This document shows, in pieces, positions 6,278 through 12,847 of a stretch of DNA of 12,847 nucleotides. The DNA is from JBBKWG01 sp037968835. Its GTDB lineage: Bacteria; Pseudomonadota; Alphaproteobacteria; Rhodobacterales; Rhodobacteraceae. Numbering within the stretch: position 1 is the stretch's first letter; each line of letters starts with the position of its first letter. The stretch spans positions 1 to 12,847 of the forward strand of contig JBBKWG010000288.1 of the NCBI GenBank assembly GCA_037968835.1. Direction: 5' to 3'. The notes under the pieces were generated by a model. The model had not been told where the DNA came from, did not search any database, and worked only from the letters and a program-made list of their open reading frames with translations. The position numbers and the translations under genes were made by a program.

Positions 6278-8050
6278 TTACTCGGCCGCGTGCATGTCGC
6301 CCGCGTCGACGCCCGCCACCGCCACCGGCTTTTTCATCGCGTCGCGGCGGAACGGTTCGCCGAGTTCCTGATTGAGCAGCACCTCGATAAAGGTCGTGAC
6401 GCCGTTGTCCATCTGGGCTTTCACCGCCGTGGCCAGCGCGTCGGTCAGTTCCTCCATGGTCCTGACCTGCACGCCTTCCAGCCCACAGGCCTTGGCGATT
6501 CCGGCATACGAGACCTTGGTATCAAGCTCGGTGCCGACGAAATTGTCGTCGAACCACAGCGTCGTGTTCCGCTTTTCGGCGCCCCACTGGTAGTTGCGGA
6601 AGATGATCATGGTGATCGCGGGCCAGTCGTCGCGCCCGATCGAGACCATTTCGTTCATCGAGATGCCGAACGCGCCGTCGCCCGCAAAGCCGACGACCGG
6701 CACATCGGGACAGCCGATCTTGGCTCCTGTGATGGCGGGAAAGCCATAGCCACAAGGGCCGAACAGGCCGGGGGCAAGGTATTTGCGGCCATCCTCGAAG
6801 GTTGGATAGGCGTTGCCGATGGCGCAGTTGTTGCCGATGTCAGACGAGATGATCGCGTCCTTGGGCAGGGCCGACTGGATCGCGCGCCAGGCCATGCGCG
6901 GGCTCATCTTTTCGGGCTCGCGGTTGCGCGCGCGTTCGTTCCATGTGGTGCCGGGATCGTCCTCTTCGTGATCCATCGACGAAAGCTGCTGCGCCCACGC
7001 CGATTTGGTCTGTGATATCTTGGCTTTGCGGGCGTCGCGTCCGGTGTTACCGGCGCTGTCGGAGAGCCGTGCGAGGATGCCCTCGGCCACTTTCTTTGCG
7101 TCGCCGACGATGCCGACGGTGACTTTCTTGGTCAGGCCGATGCGGTCGGGGTTAATATCGACCTGGATGATCTTGGCGTCGGTGGGCCAGTATTCCATGC
7201 CATAGCCCGGCAGGGTCGAGAACGGGTTGAGCCGCGTGCCGAGACAGAGAACGACGTCGGCGCCCTTGATCAGCTCCATGCCGGCTTTCGAGCCGTTGTA
7301 GCCAAGCGGTCCGGCGAACAGCGGATGCGAGCCGGGGAATGCGTCGTTGTGCTGATAGCCGACGCAGACCGGGGCGCTCAGACGCTCGGCCAGTTTCATC
7401 GACGCTTCGATGCCATCGGCAAGGACAACACCGGCGCCGTTCAGGATGACGGGGTTGGCGGCGTTGCTCAGAAGATCGGCGGCGCGTTGCAGCGCCTCTT
7501 CACCGCCTGATGGACGCTCGAATTCGACGATTGCGGGAAGTTCGATGTCGACAACCTGGGTCCAGAAATCGCGCGGGATGTTAATCTGGGCGGGACCGCT
7601 GGCGCGCTTTGCCTGAAGGATCACGCGGTTCAGGGTTTCGGCGATGCGCGACGGGTCGCGGACTTCTTCCTGATAGGCGACGCAATCTGCGAACAGGTTC
7701 ATCTGCTCCATTTCCTGAAAGCCGCCCTGCCCGATGGTCTTGTTGGCGGCTTGCGGGGTAACCAGAAGCAGCGGTGTGTGGTTCCAGTAGGCGGTCTTGA
7801 CCGAGGTCACGAAGTTGGTGATGCCGGGGCCGTTCTGGGCGATCATCATCGACATCTTGCCGGTGGCGCGGGTGTAGCCGTCGGACATCATGCCGGCCGT
7901 CATTTCATGGGCGCAGTCCCAGAACTTGATGCCGGCCTTGGGGAACAGGTCGGAAATCGGCATCATGGCCGAACCGATGATCCCGAAGGCATGTTCGATC
8001 CCGTGCATTTGCAGGACTTTGACGAAGGCTTCTTCGGTGGTCATTTTCAT
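6278..8050 (-). CDS. xsc: Sulfoacetaldehyde acetyltransferase (thiamine-diphosphate enzyme)
   Basis: This 590-residue ThDP enzyme matches Xsc over its full length. Its N-terminus MKMTTEEAFVKVLQMHGIEH and the FGIIGSAMMPISDLFP block are typical of Xsc rather than acetolactate synthase. E49 (HEMTAGMM) is the conserved Glu that activates the cofactor. The C-terminal ThDP/Mg motif runs from GDGAF (457-461) to the Asn in NYQWG (486-490). The reaction is sulfoacetaldehyde plus phosphate to acetyl phosphate plus sulfite, the desulfonation step shared by taurine, isethionate and related C2 sulfonates. The ATG at 8050 was preferred over the ATG two codons later because GAGGAG (8060-8065) lies 9 bp upstream. 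The gene is preceded by tauR, 104 bp upstream, and followed by pta. Two TauR-like repeats upstream of the start suggest TauR-dependent activation. Confidence 0.96.
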   Translation of the reverse strand: MKMTTEEAFVKVLQMHGIEHAFGIIGSAMMPISDLFPKAGIKFWDCAHEMTAGMMSDGYTRATGKMSMMIAQNGPGITNFVTSVKTAYWNHTPLLLVTPQAANKTIGQGGFQEMEQMNLFADCVAYQEEVRDPSRIAETLNRVILQAKRASGPAQINIPRDFWTQVVDIELPAIVEFERPSGGEEALQRAADLLSNAANPVILNGAGVVLADGIEASMKLAERLSAPVCVGYQHNDAFPGSHPLFAGPLGYNGSKAGMELIKGADVVLCLGTRLNPFSTLPGYGMEYWPTDAKIIQVDINPDRIGLTKKVTVGIVGDAKKVAEGILARLSDSAGNTGRDARKAKISQTKSAWAQQLSSMDHEEDDPGTTWNERARNREPEKMSPRMAWRAIQSALPKDAIISSDIGNNCAIGNAYPTFEDGRKYLAPGLFGPCGYGFPAITGAKIGCPDVPVVGFAGDGAFGISMNEMVSIGRDDWPAITMIIFRNYQWGAEKRNTTLWFDDNFVGTELDTKVSYAGIAKACGLEGVQVRTMEELTDALATAVKAQMDNGVTTFIEVLLNQELGEPFRRDAMKKPVAVAGVDAGDMHAAE

Positions 8051-8104
8051 GGTGGCTGGCTCCTCAGCGATTACAGAGTTTTTACGGCCTCACAGCGGAT
8101 CACA

Positions 8105-8137
8105 GTAGGGCCAGATGATATGGCGCAGTAAGTCCAA
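8105..8137 (-). promoter_or_regulatory. Putative TauR operator: two direct repeats upstream of xsc
   Basis: Read on the - strand, TTGGACTTAC (8137 down to 8128) and CTGGCCCTAC (8114 down to 8105) are direct repeats separated by 13 bp, so their centres are 23 bp apart. Each matches 8 of 10 positions of CTGGACYTAA, which I recall as the TauR-binding repeat reported for Rhodobacter capsulatus. They lie in the tauR-xsc gap, 55 to 87 bp upstream of the xsc ATG, a position suited to an activator next to a -35 region. Single 8/10 matches occur by chance elsewhere; the paired, phased arrangement in the right gap is what supports the call. Confidence 0.5.
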
Positions 8138-8154
8138 GCGCGCGGCGCTGGCGC

Positions 8155-9615
8155 TTATTGCGCGGCGCGGATTGCCTTTGCTATCAATTCGATCCCCTCG
8201 GGTATCCGGGCTTCGGGGATCGACGAATAGGCCAGGCGGTAATAGTTCGCTGGCGGGTCTTTCACCGGGAAAAACGACGCGCCGGGTTCGATCAGGACGC
8301 CTTGATCGCGCAGCCCAAGCGCCAGAGCGAGGGTGTCCACATTTCGCGGCGCGCGCATCCACATACTTGATCCGCCTTCGCTGCCCCCGGCGATTTCAAG
8401 GCCATGCACGCTGCTGGCTTCTTCCATCACCCGGCGTCGCGACACGAATGCGCGCGCGGTGCGCTTGATCAGGGCGTCATAGTGGCCGAGCGACAGGAAA
8501 TAGGCGGCGGTGCGCTGAATGTGGCCCGGCGGGTGACGCAGGATGGTGGCACGAAGCGCGCGAGCTTCGCGGATGAACGCGGCAGAACCGACAAGATAGC
8601 CAAGCCGGAGACCCGGAAAGAGCGACTTGGAGAACGAGCCGATGTGGATGACGCGCCCGGCCCGATCGAGCGATTTCAGCGCCGGGGACGGTGGCTCGAC
8701 AAACGACATCTCGAATTCATAGTCATCCTCGACGATCAGGAACCCGTTTTCGGCGGCGCGGGAAAGAAGTTCGCGGCGACGCTCGACCGGCATCGTCACG
8801 GAGGTCGGACAATGATGGCTTGGGGTCGCGAAAACGACGTCGGCCTCGGCGGGAATATCTTTGGGCACGAGACCGCGTTCGTCGACCGGCACCGCCACCA
8901 GATTGCAGCGGGTCTGGGCGAGGATTTCGCGCAGACCGGGATAGCAGGGCGATTCGATAACAGCCGTGCGGCGCTGGGTCAGAAGGATCTGCGCGGCGAG
9001 CCACAGCGCGTTCTGGGCACCGAGCGTGACCAGGATTTCTTCGGGCCGGGCCAGAATGCCACGACGCGGCAGCGAGTGACGGGCGATGAATTCGATCAGC
9101 TTGGGATCGTCGCGGTCATAGTAATCCGCCGTCATCGCCGCGAAGTCGCGCTGACCCAAAGCCTGAAGCGCGCATTGACGCCAGTTGCGGTGATCGAACA
9201 GAGTGATATCGGCCTGCCCGTAGATGAAGGGATAGCGGTAACGTCGCCAATCGTCTGGCTTTTCCAGCTTCACCGCCGACGACCAGCGAGTGCCGATCAT
9301 GCGCGCCCAGTCCACCGTTTCGTGGCGTTCTGGCGGGGTTCCTGTGATGCGCGGAAGTGGTGCGCTTTCGGACACGAAATAACCCGAGCGGCCTTTGGAA
9401 ACGAGGTAATCGTCGGCCAGAAGCTCGGTATAGGCCAGCGTTACGGTGATGCGACTGATGCCGAGGTGTTCGGCCAGACGGCGGCTGGAGGGCAGCTTTT
9501 CCCCCGGTGCGAAGCGACCGGAAAGGATGCCTTCCGCGACCAATCCCTGAATTTGTTTCTGGAGTGTGCCCTCGAATGCGGAATCGAGGAAGAACATCTC
9601 TTCGGATATCGCCAT
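8155..9615 (-). CDS. tauR: TauR-type MocR/GntR transcriptional regulator of taurine catabolism
   Basis: This is a 486-residue MocR-family regulator. The N-terminal winged helix (about residues 15-80) contains GRFAPGEKLPSSRRLAEHLG, then GISRITVTLAYTELLADDYL and a GRSGYFVSE wing. A class-I aminotransferase-like domain fills the rest, with EDDYEFE and the PLP-lysine motif GSFSKSLFPGLRLGY (K330). The start MAISEEMFFLD at 9615 resembles known TauR proteins. An in-frame TTG at 9645 would add ten residues and run through an inverted repeat, so it is disfavoured. Neither start has a clear Shine-Dalgarno sequence. TauR proteins activate taurine genes, with an effector probably sensed through PLP. Here tauR sits directly upstream of xsc and pta on the same strand, so it may share a transcript with them as well as acting on the xsc upstream repeats. 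Family certain; the TauR name rests on sequence likeness plus neighbours. Confidence 0.92.
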   Translation of the reverse strand: MAISEEMFFLDSAFEGTLQKQIQGLVAEGILSGRFAPGEKLPSSRRLAEHLGISRITVTLAYTELLADDYLVSKGRSGYFVSESAPLPRITGTPPERHETVDWARMIGTRWSSAVKLEKPDDWRRYRYPFIYGQADITLFDHRNWRQCALQALGQRDFAAMTADYYDRDDPKLIEFIARHSLPRRGILARPEEILVTLGAQNALWLAAQILLTQRRTAVIESPCYPGLREILAQTRCNLVAVPVDERGLVPKDIPAEADVVFATPSHHCPTSVTMPVERRRELLSRAAENGFLIVEDDYEFEMSFVEPPSPALKSLDRAGRVIHIGSFSKSLFPGLRLGYLVGSAAFIREARALRATILRHPPGHIQRTAAYFLSLGHYDALIKRTARAFVSRRRVMEEASSVHGLEIAGGSEGGSSMWMRAPRNVDTLALALGLRDQGVLIEPGASFFPVKDPPANYYRLAYSSIPEARIPEGIELIAKAIRAAQ

Positions 9616-9645
9616 TTGCGCCAATCTGGACTTAGACAGGCGCAA
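9616..9645. promoter_or_regulatory. 30-bp inverted repeat with a central TauR-like box at the tauR start
   Basis: TTGCGCC (9616-9622) and GGCGCAA (9639-9645) are perfect 7-bp arms. The 16-bp spacer holds CTGGACTTAG (9626-9635), a 9/10 match to CTGGACYTAA, placed exactly at the centre of the repeat. The element abuts the tauR ATG (9615). A weaker CTGGCCTTAT copy lies on the - strand at 9658 down to 9649, 23 bp away centre to centre. A possible promoter on the - strand is TTGCAT (9673-9668), 16 bp, TATTAA (9651-9646). The element would then cover the transcription start, which suits autorepression. Confidence 0.5.
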
Positions 9646-9750
9646 TTAATAAGGCCAGATGCGGGCGATGCAATCGCTTTCGCGCGTCAGGGCTGATCCG
9701 GCGACCGCGGATGTCGGAGATGGTCCTAGTATCGCCGAAGTCGATGGCGC

Positions 9751-10491
9751 TCAGAGTTGCTCCATCACCTCGTCGGAGATCTCGAAATTGGCGGTGACGC
9801 GCTGCACGTCGTCGTCGTCTTCCAGAACCTCGATCAGGCGGAACAGTTTCTGCGCGCCTTCCAGTTCAAGCTCGGTGGTCGTGGTCGGACGCCAGATCAG
9901 CTTGGTCGATTGCGATTCGCCCAGCGTGTTTTCAAGCGCCGAGGAGACGTCGTTCAGGTCGGTATCGGCGCAATAGATGATGTGCCCGTCTTCGGAGCTT
10001 TCGACGTCTTCGGCCCCCGCCTCGATCGCGGCCAGCATGATCGTGTCCTCGTCCCCGGCTTCAACCGGATAGATGATTTCGCCCTTGCGATCGAACATGA
10101 AGCTGACCGAGCCGGTCTCGCCCAGATTGCCGCCGTGCTTGCCGAAGGTCGAGCGCACGGTCGAGGCTGTCCGGTTGAGGTTGTCGGTCATGGCCTCGAC
10201 GATCACGGCAACGCCGCCGGGGCCGTAGCCCTCGTAGCGGATTTCCTTGTAGTCGTCGCCGTCACCGATCTGCGATTTCGAGATGGCGCGTTCGATCACG
10301 TCCTTGGGGACCGAGACCGCCTTGGCTTCCTTGACCGCCAGACGCAGGCGCGGATTCTTTTCGGGATCGGGGTCGCCCATCTTGGCGGCGACGGTGATTT
10401 CCTTGGACAGTTTCGAGAACAGCTTGGAGCGCGCCGCATCCTGGCGCCCCTTGCGGTGCTGGATGTTCGCCCATTTTGAATGGCCCGCCAT
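9751..10491 (-). CDS. yebC: YebC/TACO1 family translation or transcription factor
   Basis: This 246-residue protein is a full-length YebC/TACO1 member. It has the invariant opening MAGHSKWANIQHRKGRQDA, then KEITVAAKMGDPDP, NPRLRLAVKEAKA, PKDVIERAI, YEGYGPGGVAVIVEAMTDN and GNLGETGSVSFMFDRKG. It ends in an acidic segment (VLEDDDDVQRV) followed by ANFEISDEVME. YebC proteins were long annotated as transcriptional regulators. More recent work on bacterial and mitochondrial members assigns them to translation elongation, easing stalls such as those at proline stretches. The ATG at 10491 is supported by AGGGAGGG about 7 bp upstream; the frame stays open for 38 more codons beyond it, but these have no family likeness. 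It is not followed by ruvC, its usual partner in many bacteria. The tauR start lies 135 bp beyond its stop, with no clear terminator between. Confidence 0.95.
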   Translation of the reverse strand: MAGHSKWANIQHRKGRQDAARSKLFSKLSKEITVAAKMGDPDPEKNPRLRLAVKEAKAVSVPKDVIERAISKSQIGDGDDYKEIRYEGYGPGGVAVIVEAMTDNLNRTASTVRSTFGKHGGNLGETGSVSFMFDRKGEIIYPVEAGDEDTIMLAAIEAGAEDVESSEDGHIIYCADTDLNDVSSALENTLGESQSTKLIWRPTTTTELELEGAQKLFRLIEVLEDDDDVQRVTANFEISDEVMEQL

Positions 10492-10525
10492 GCCGTCCCT
10501 CCCTAGCTGTCGGATTTGCGCCGTG

Positions 10526-10555
10526 GATATAGTCCCAAGCGCGGGCGCGCCGCAA
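10526..10555 (-). promoter_or_regulatory. Candidate yebC promoter
   Basis: On the - strand, TTGCGG (10555-10550), an 18-bp spacer and TATATC (10531-10526) form a plausible housekeeping-type -35/-10 pair, 35 bp upstream of the yebC ATG. It lies in the 113-bp gap shared with the divergent permease gene, for which I see no equally good promoter. Confidence 0.35.
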
Positions 10556-10604
10556 GCCCCGGAGGCGTTGCAATTTCCGCGCGTTCCGAGTTGTGTGGCA
10601 CGCA

Positions 10605-12380
10605 ATGACGAGTGACCAGATCATCCTGTTCAGCCTTTTCGGGGCTGTTTTCGCGCTGCTGCTGTGGGGCCGATTCCGCTATGACCTCGTGGCGTTCACC
10701 GCACTTCTGGTCGGGGTCGTGCTGGGCGTGGTGCCCAAGGACGATGCCTTCAGCGGCTTCGGGCACCCGGCGACGCTGGTCGTTGCGCTGGTGCTGATCG
10801 TCTCGGCCGGGCTGGTGCGGTCCGGCGCGGTTTTCCTGATCACCCGCACATTGATCGACAGCGGACGTCAGCTTGGCGCGCATATCGCGGTGATGGGCGT
10901 GGTCGGCGGCGTGTTGTCGGCGTTCATGAACAACGTCGCGGCGCTGGCGCTGTTGATGCCGGTCGACATCCAGACCGCCAAGAAAGCCGGGCGCGCGCCG
11001 GGGCTGTCGCTGATGCCGTTGAGCTTTGCGACGATCCTTGGCGGCATGGCGACGCTGATCGGAACGCCGCCGAATATCATCATCGCCACGATCAGGGACG
11101 ACGCGCTGGGGGCGCCGTACAATATGTTCGATTTCGCGCCGGTCGGCGCGACGGCGGCGCTTGCGGGGATCGCGTTTATCGCGCTGTTCGGCTGGCGGCT
11201 GATCCCGACGCCGAAAGATGCACCGGGCGACGCCTTGCAGGAGGTAACGGGCTATGTCGCCGAACTCGTCGTGCCCGAGGGCGCGAAGGTGATCGGCAAG
11301 CGGTTGCGCGAGCTGGAGCCGGAAGCCGTCAGCGCCGATGTCGCCCTGATCGGCTTGATCCGCGACGGCAAGCGGATTTACGGGACGGCCTGGAACACGC
11401 AGATTCGCGCCAAGGATGCGCTGGTTCTGGAGGCCCCGCCCGAGGCGCTGGACGAGTTCCGCGCCGCCTTGTCGCTGGAGGTTGCGGACGAGGCCAATGT
11501 CGAGGCGCTGCGGCTGGAGAGCGAAGGTGTAACCGTCATTGAGGCGGTGGTTCCCGATGGCGCGCGTATCGCCGGCAAGACCGCGCGCAGCATAGGACTG
11601 GCGTGGCGGCGCAGGACCGTGCTTTTGGGGATTTCGCGTCAGGGCCAGCAGGTCACTTCGCACGTGCGCCAGACCGAGATCCGGCCGGGCGACATCCTGT
11701 TGCTGCTCGCGCCTACCGATCAGGCGTCGGACGTGACCGACTGGCTTGGCGTCATGCCGCTTGCGGACCGGGGGCTTGCGGTGACGGCGGATCGCAAGAC
11801 ATGGGCGGCGATTGCGATGTTCGGGGGTGCCATTGCCGCGTCTGCGTTCGGTCTGGTCTATCTGCCGATTGCGCTGGGGCTGGTTGTCGTTGGGTTCGTG
11901 CTGAGCCGCATCCTGCCGCTGTCGGAAATCTACGATCACATCGAATGGCCGGTTGTCGTCCTGCTTGGTTCGATGATCCCGCTTGGCTCGGCGCTCGAGA
12001 CCTCGGGGGGGACCGAACTGATTGCCGGATGGCTTTTGGCGCTGACCAGCGGTTTGCCCGCGTGGGCGGTTTTGACGGTGCTGATGGTGGTGACGATGAC
12101 GATGTCGGACGTGCTTAACAACACAGCGACGACGATCGTTGCCGCGCCCATCGGCCTTCAGATGGCGGCCACGCTTGGGGTGTCGCCCGACCCGTTCCTG
12201 ATGGCGGTCGCGGTGGCGGCTTCGTCGGCGTTCCTGACCCCGATCGGGCACAAGAACAACACACTTATTCTTGGCCCCGGCGGATATGGCTTCGGCGATT
12301 ACTGGCGGCTGGGCTTGCCGCTGGAAGTCCTTGTCGTGGCGGTTTCGATTCCGGCGATCCTGATGTTCTGGCCGCTCTGA
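10605..12380 (+). CDS. SLC13/DASS family permease with two RCK_C (TrkA-C) domains
   Basis: This is a 591-residue membrane protein. About half of the transmembrane helices lie before residue 205 and the rest after residue 398. Between them are two soluble RCK_C-like domains (about 215-290 and 305-375; YVAELVVPEGAKVIGKRLREL and VIEAVVPDGARIAGKTAR type starts). The paired substrate and sodium motifs of the DASS fold are visible: FMNNVAALALLMP (107-119) with ATLIGTPPNIII (149-160), and SDVLNNTATTIVAAP (501-515) with TPIGHKNNTLILGPGG (545-560). SLC13/DASS carriers with this RCK insertion move anions such as dicarboxylates or sulfate; the substrate here is not determinable. The ATG at 10605 gives MTSDQIIL. 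A GTG four codons earlier is possible, and neither has a strong ribosome site. The gene is divergent from yebC. A role in sulfate or sulfite movement for the nearby sulfonate genes is only a guess. Confidence 0.85.
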   Translation: MTSDQIILFSLFGAVFALLLWGRFRYDLVAFTALLVGVVLGVVPKDDAFSGFGHPATLVVALVLIVSAGLVRSGAVFLITRTLIDSGRQLGAHIAVMGVVGGVLSAFMNNVAALALLMPVDIQTAKKAGRAPGLSLMPLSFATILGGMATLIGTPPNIIIATIRDDALGAPYNMFDFAPVGATAALAGIAFIALFGWRLIPTPKDAPGDALQEVTGYVAELVVPEGAKVIGKRLRELEPEAVSADVALIGLIRDGKRIYGTAWNTQIRAKDALVLEAPPEALDEFRAALSLEVADEANVEALRLESEGVTVIEAVVPDGARIAGKTARSIGLAWRRRTVLLGISRQGQQVTSHVRQTEIRPGDILLLLAPTDQASDVTDWLGVMPLADRGLAVTADRKTWAAIAMFGGAIAASAFGLVYLPIALGLVVVGFVLSRILPLSEIYDHIEWPVVVLLGSMIPLGSALETSGGTELIAGWLLALTSGLPAWAVLTVLMVVTMTMSDVLNNTATTIVAAPIGLQMAATLGVSPDPFLMAVAVAASSAFLTPIGHKNNTLILGPGGYGFGDYWRLGLPLEVLVVAVSIPAILMFWPL

Positions 12381-12450
12381 GACCCGCGCCAGAAACTGCG
12401 CGCAATTACCTTAAACTTGCCTCAAATTTGGCACAGCTCAAAGTGATAAG

Positions 12451-12505
12451 AGGGCACCCCGGAGTCTGACCGGTCCAGTTATCCAGTAGTGTAAGTGAGT
12501 GCCCT
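12451..12505 (+). other. Long-range inverted repeat in the leader of the last gene
   Basis: AGGGCAC (12451-12457) is the exact reverse complement of GTGCCCT (12499-12505), which ends 3 bp before the ATG at 12509. The intervening 41 nt include the palindrome GACCGGTC (12468-12475). Pairing would hide the region just upstream of the start codon. Seven-base arms 41 nt apart may be chance. The 128-bp gap after the permease gene shows no clear terminator. Confidence 0.25.
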
Positions 12506-12508
12506 GAA

Positions 12509-12847
12509 ATGAAGAATGTAATACTGAGCGCTGCCGCAATCGCCCTGTTCAGCTCTATTCCTGTCGCCAGCCAAGCCCAGCCGAGCGCCACCAACTGCTT
12601 GGAACTTTTTGGACTGACGCTGTGCCACGACAGATCAGCCCACCCCGTGCGCCGCATTGCGGACCACGACAAGATCGTCAAGAAATCCAAATCAAAAGTC
12701 GCCGTGATTGAAATCACGGAAGACCCGGAGTTGGATGACGAGTCCGATTACGTCGATGAGCCGGACGTGATCGATGAGTCCGATAACGTCGATGAGCCGG
12801 AAGTGATTGATGAAGTAGATGACCGTGCGGACAAGAAAGCCGCAAAG
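12509..12847 (+). CDS. Small exported protein with acidic tandem repeats (3' end outside window)
   Basis: The frame starts at ATG 12509 and stays open to the window edge, giving 113 residues. A Sec-type signal peptide is clear: MKN, a hydrophobic stretch (residues 4-19), and a likely AxA-like cleavage after A23 (VASQA/QPS). Mature residues 24-44 hold two cysteines, C30 and C39 (CLELFGLTLC), possibly a disulfide. Residues 45-63 are basic (RR, KKSKSK). From residue 71 the chain is very acidic and repetitive, built of hexapeptides DESDYV, DEPDVI, DESDNV, DEPEVI, and turns basic again at DRADKKAAK. AAGTGAG (12493-12499) is a modest ribosome site. I do not recognise a family. The charge pattern could suit a periplasmic or cell-surface protein binding cations or partners, but that is inference. 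Its base composition is less GC-rich than its neighbours. Confidence 0.7.
   Translation, partial: MKNVILSAAAIALFSSIPVASQAQPSATNCLELFGLTLCHDRSAHPVRRIADHDKIVKKSKSKVAVIEITEDPELDDESDYVDEPDVIDESDNVDEPEVIDEVDDRADKKAAK
12740..12811 (+). repeat. 36-bp in-frame tandem repeat, two copies
   Basis: Copy 1 (12740-12775) and copy 2 (12776-12811) are identical at 33 of 36 positions. They start GAGTCCGAT and contain GTCGATGAGCCGGA. The three differences change Y to N and D to E and make one silent change. Each copy is itself two related 18-bp halves (DESDxV and DEPxVI, with the register starting one codon earlier). A degenerate continuation (GAAGTAGATGAC) follows, pointing to growth by slippage or unequal recombination. 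Confidence 0.9.

Noticed and set aside
7554..7564. CTGGACCCAG on the - strand inside xsc, 8/10 to the TauR repeat
   Set aside because: It lies within coding sequence and has no phased partner, so it is taken as a chance match and a caution about single 8/10 hits.
8404..9696. 430-codon open frame on the + strand opposite tauR
   Set aside because: It is antisense to a well-supported MocR regulator, and its composition shows no domain.
9646..9750. Terminator after yebC
   Set aside because: Only short GC dyads (for example around CCGCGG) are present, with no T-run on the - strand.
10503..12251. Long (582-codon) open frame on the - strand opposite the permease gene
   Set aside because: Its product is Arg/Gln/His-rich low-complexity sequence, typical of the antisense frame of GC-rich genes, and it fully overlaps a clear transporter gene.
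12418..12445. TTTGGCACAGCTC as a sigma-54 promoter, and TGCCTCAA shared with the dyad at 3252
   Set aside because: The TGGCAC element has no TTGC at the required distance, and an 8-base match between two AT-rich leaders is not significant without conservation data.

Overview
The window is about 12.8 kb of GC-rich (roughly 60-65% by eye), densely packed bacterial chromosome. The gene content points to an alphaproteobacterium, most likely of the Rhodobacteraceae/Roseobacter group. The indicators are a TauR-Xsc-Pta taurine (C2-sulfonate) module, a BetB-type aldehyde dehydrogenase beginning MRAQPKASHF, a DUF1127 microprotein followed by CCUCCUCCC-loop hairpins, and a PAS_5-like protein. No mobile element, phage gene, CRISPR array, tRNA or rRNA was seen.

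Left part (1-3174): the 3' part of a two-PAS-domain protein, then metY (O-acetylhomoserine sulfhydrylase) on the + strand. MetY converges on an Mrp/ApbC-type Fe-S carrier ATPase on the - strand, with a strong GC hairpin between the two stops. Next (3175-3724) is an AT-richer promoter region with overlapping dyads, a 70-codon DUF1127 gene, and, directly after its stop, two stem-loops whose loops both carry CCTCCTCCC. The second stem-loop ends in a T-rich tract. This matches the cuckoo/CcsR family of stress-induced anti-Shine-Dalgarno sRNAs, which are processed from DUF1127 mRNAs in alphaproteobacteria.

Centre (3730-9645, all - strand, transcribed right to left): tauR, xsc, pta, betB-like aldehyde dehydrogenase. 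Xsc cleaves sulfoacetaldehyde with phosphate to sulfite and acetyl phosphate. Pta converts acetyl phosphate to acetyl-CoA. TauR is the MocR-type (GntR HTH plus aminotransferase-like) regulator of this pathway. The aldehyde dehydrogenase may handle betaine aldehyde, or sulfoacetaldehyde or another C2 aldehyde of the pathway. Putative TauR operators (direct repeats resembling CTGGACYTAA, 23 bp apart) lie upstream of xsc. One near-perfect copy sits exactly at the centre of a 30-bp inverted repeat abutting the tauR ATG, which suggests autoregulation. The taurine uptake and deamination genes (tauABC, tpa or tauXY) are not in the window.

Right part (9751-12847): yebC (- strand) and, divergent from it, a DASS/SLC13 permease with two cytoplasmic RCK_C domains. 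Last is the 5' part of a small exported protein with a hexapeptide-based acidic tandem repeat, cut by the window edge.
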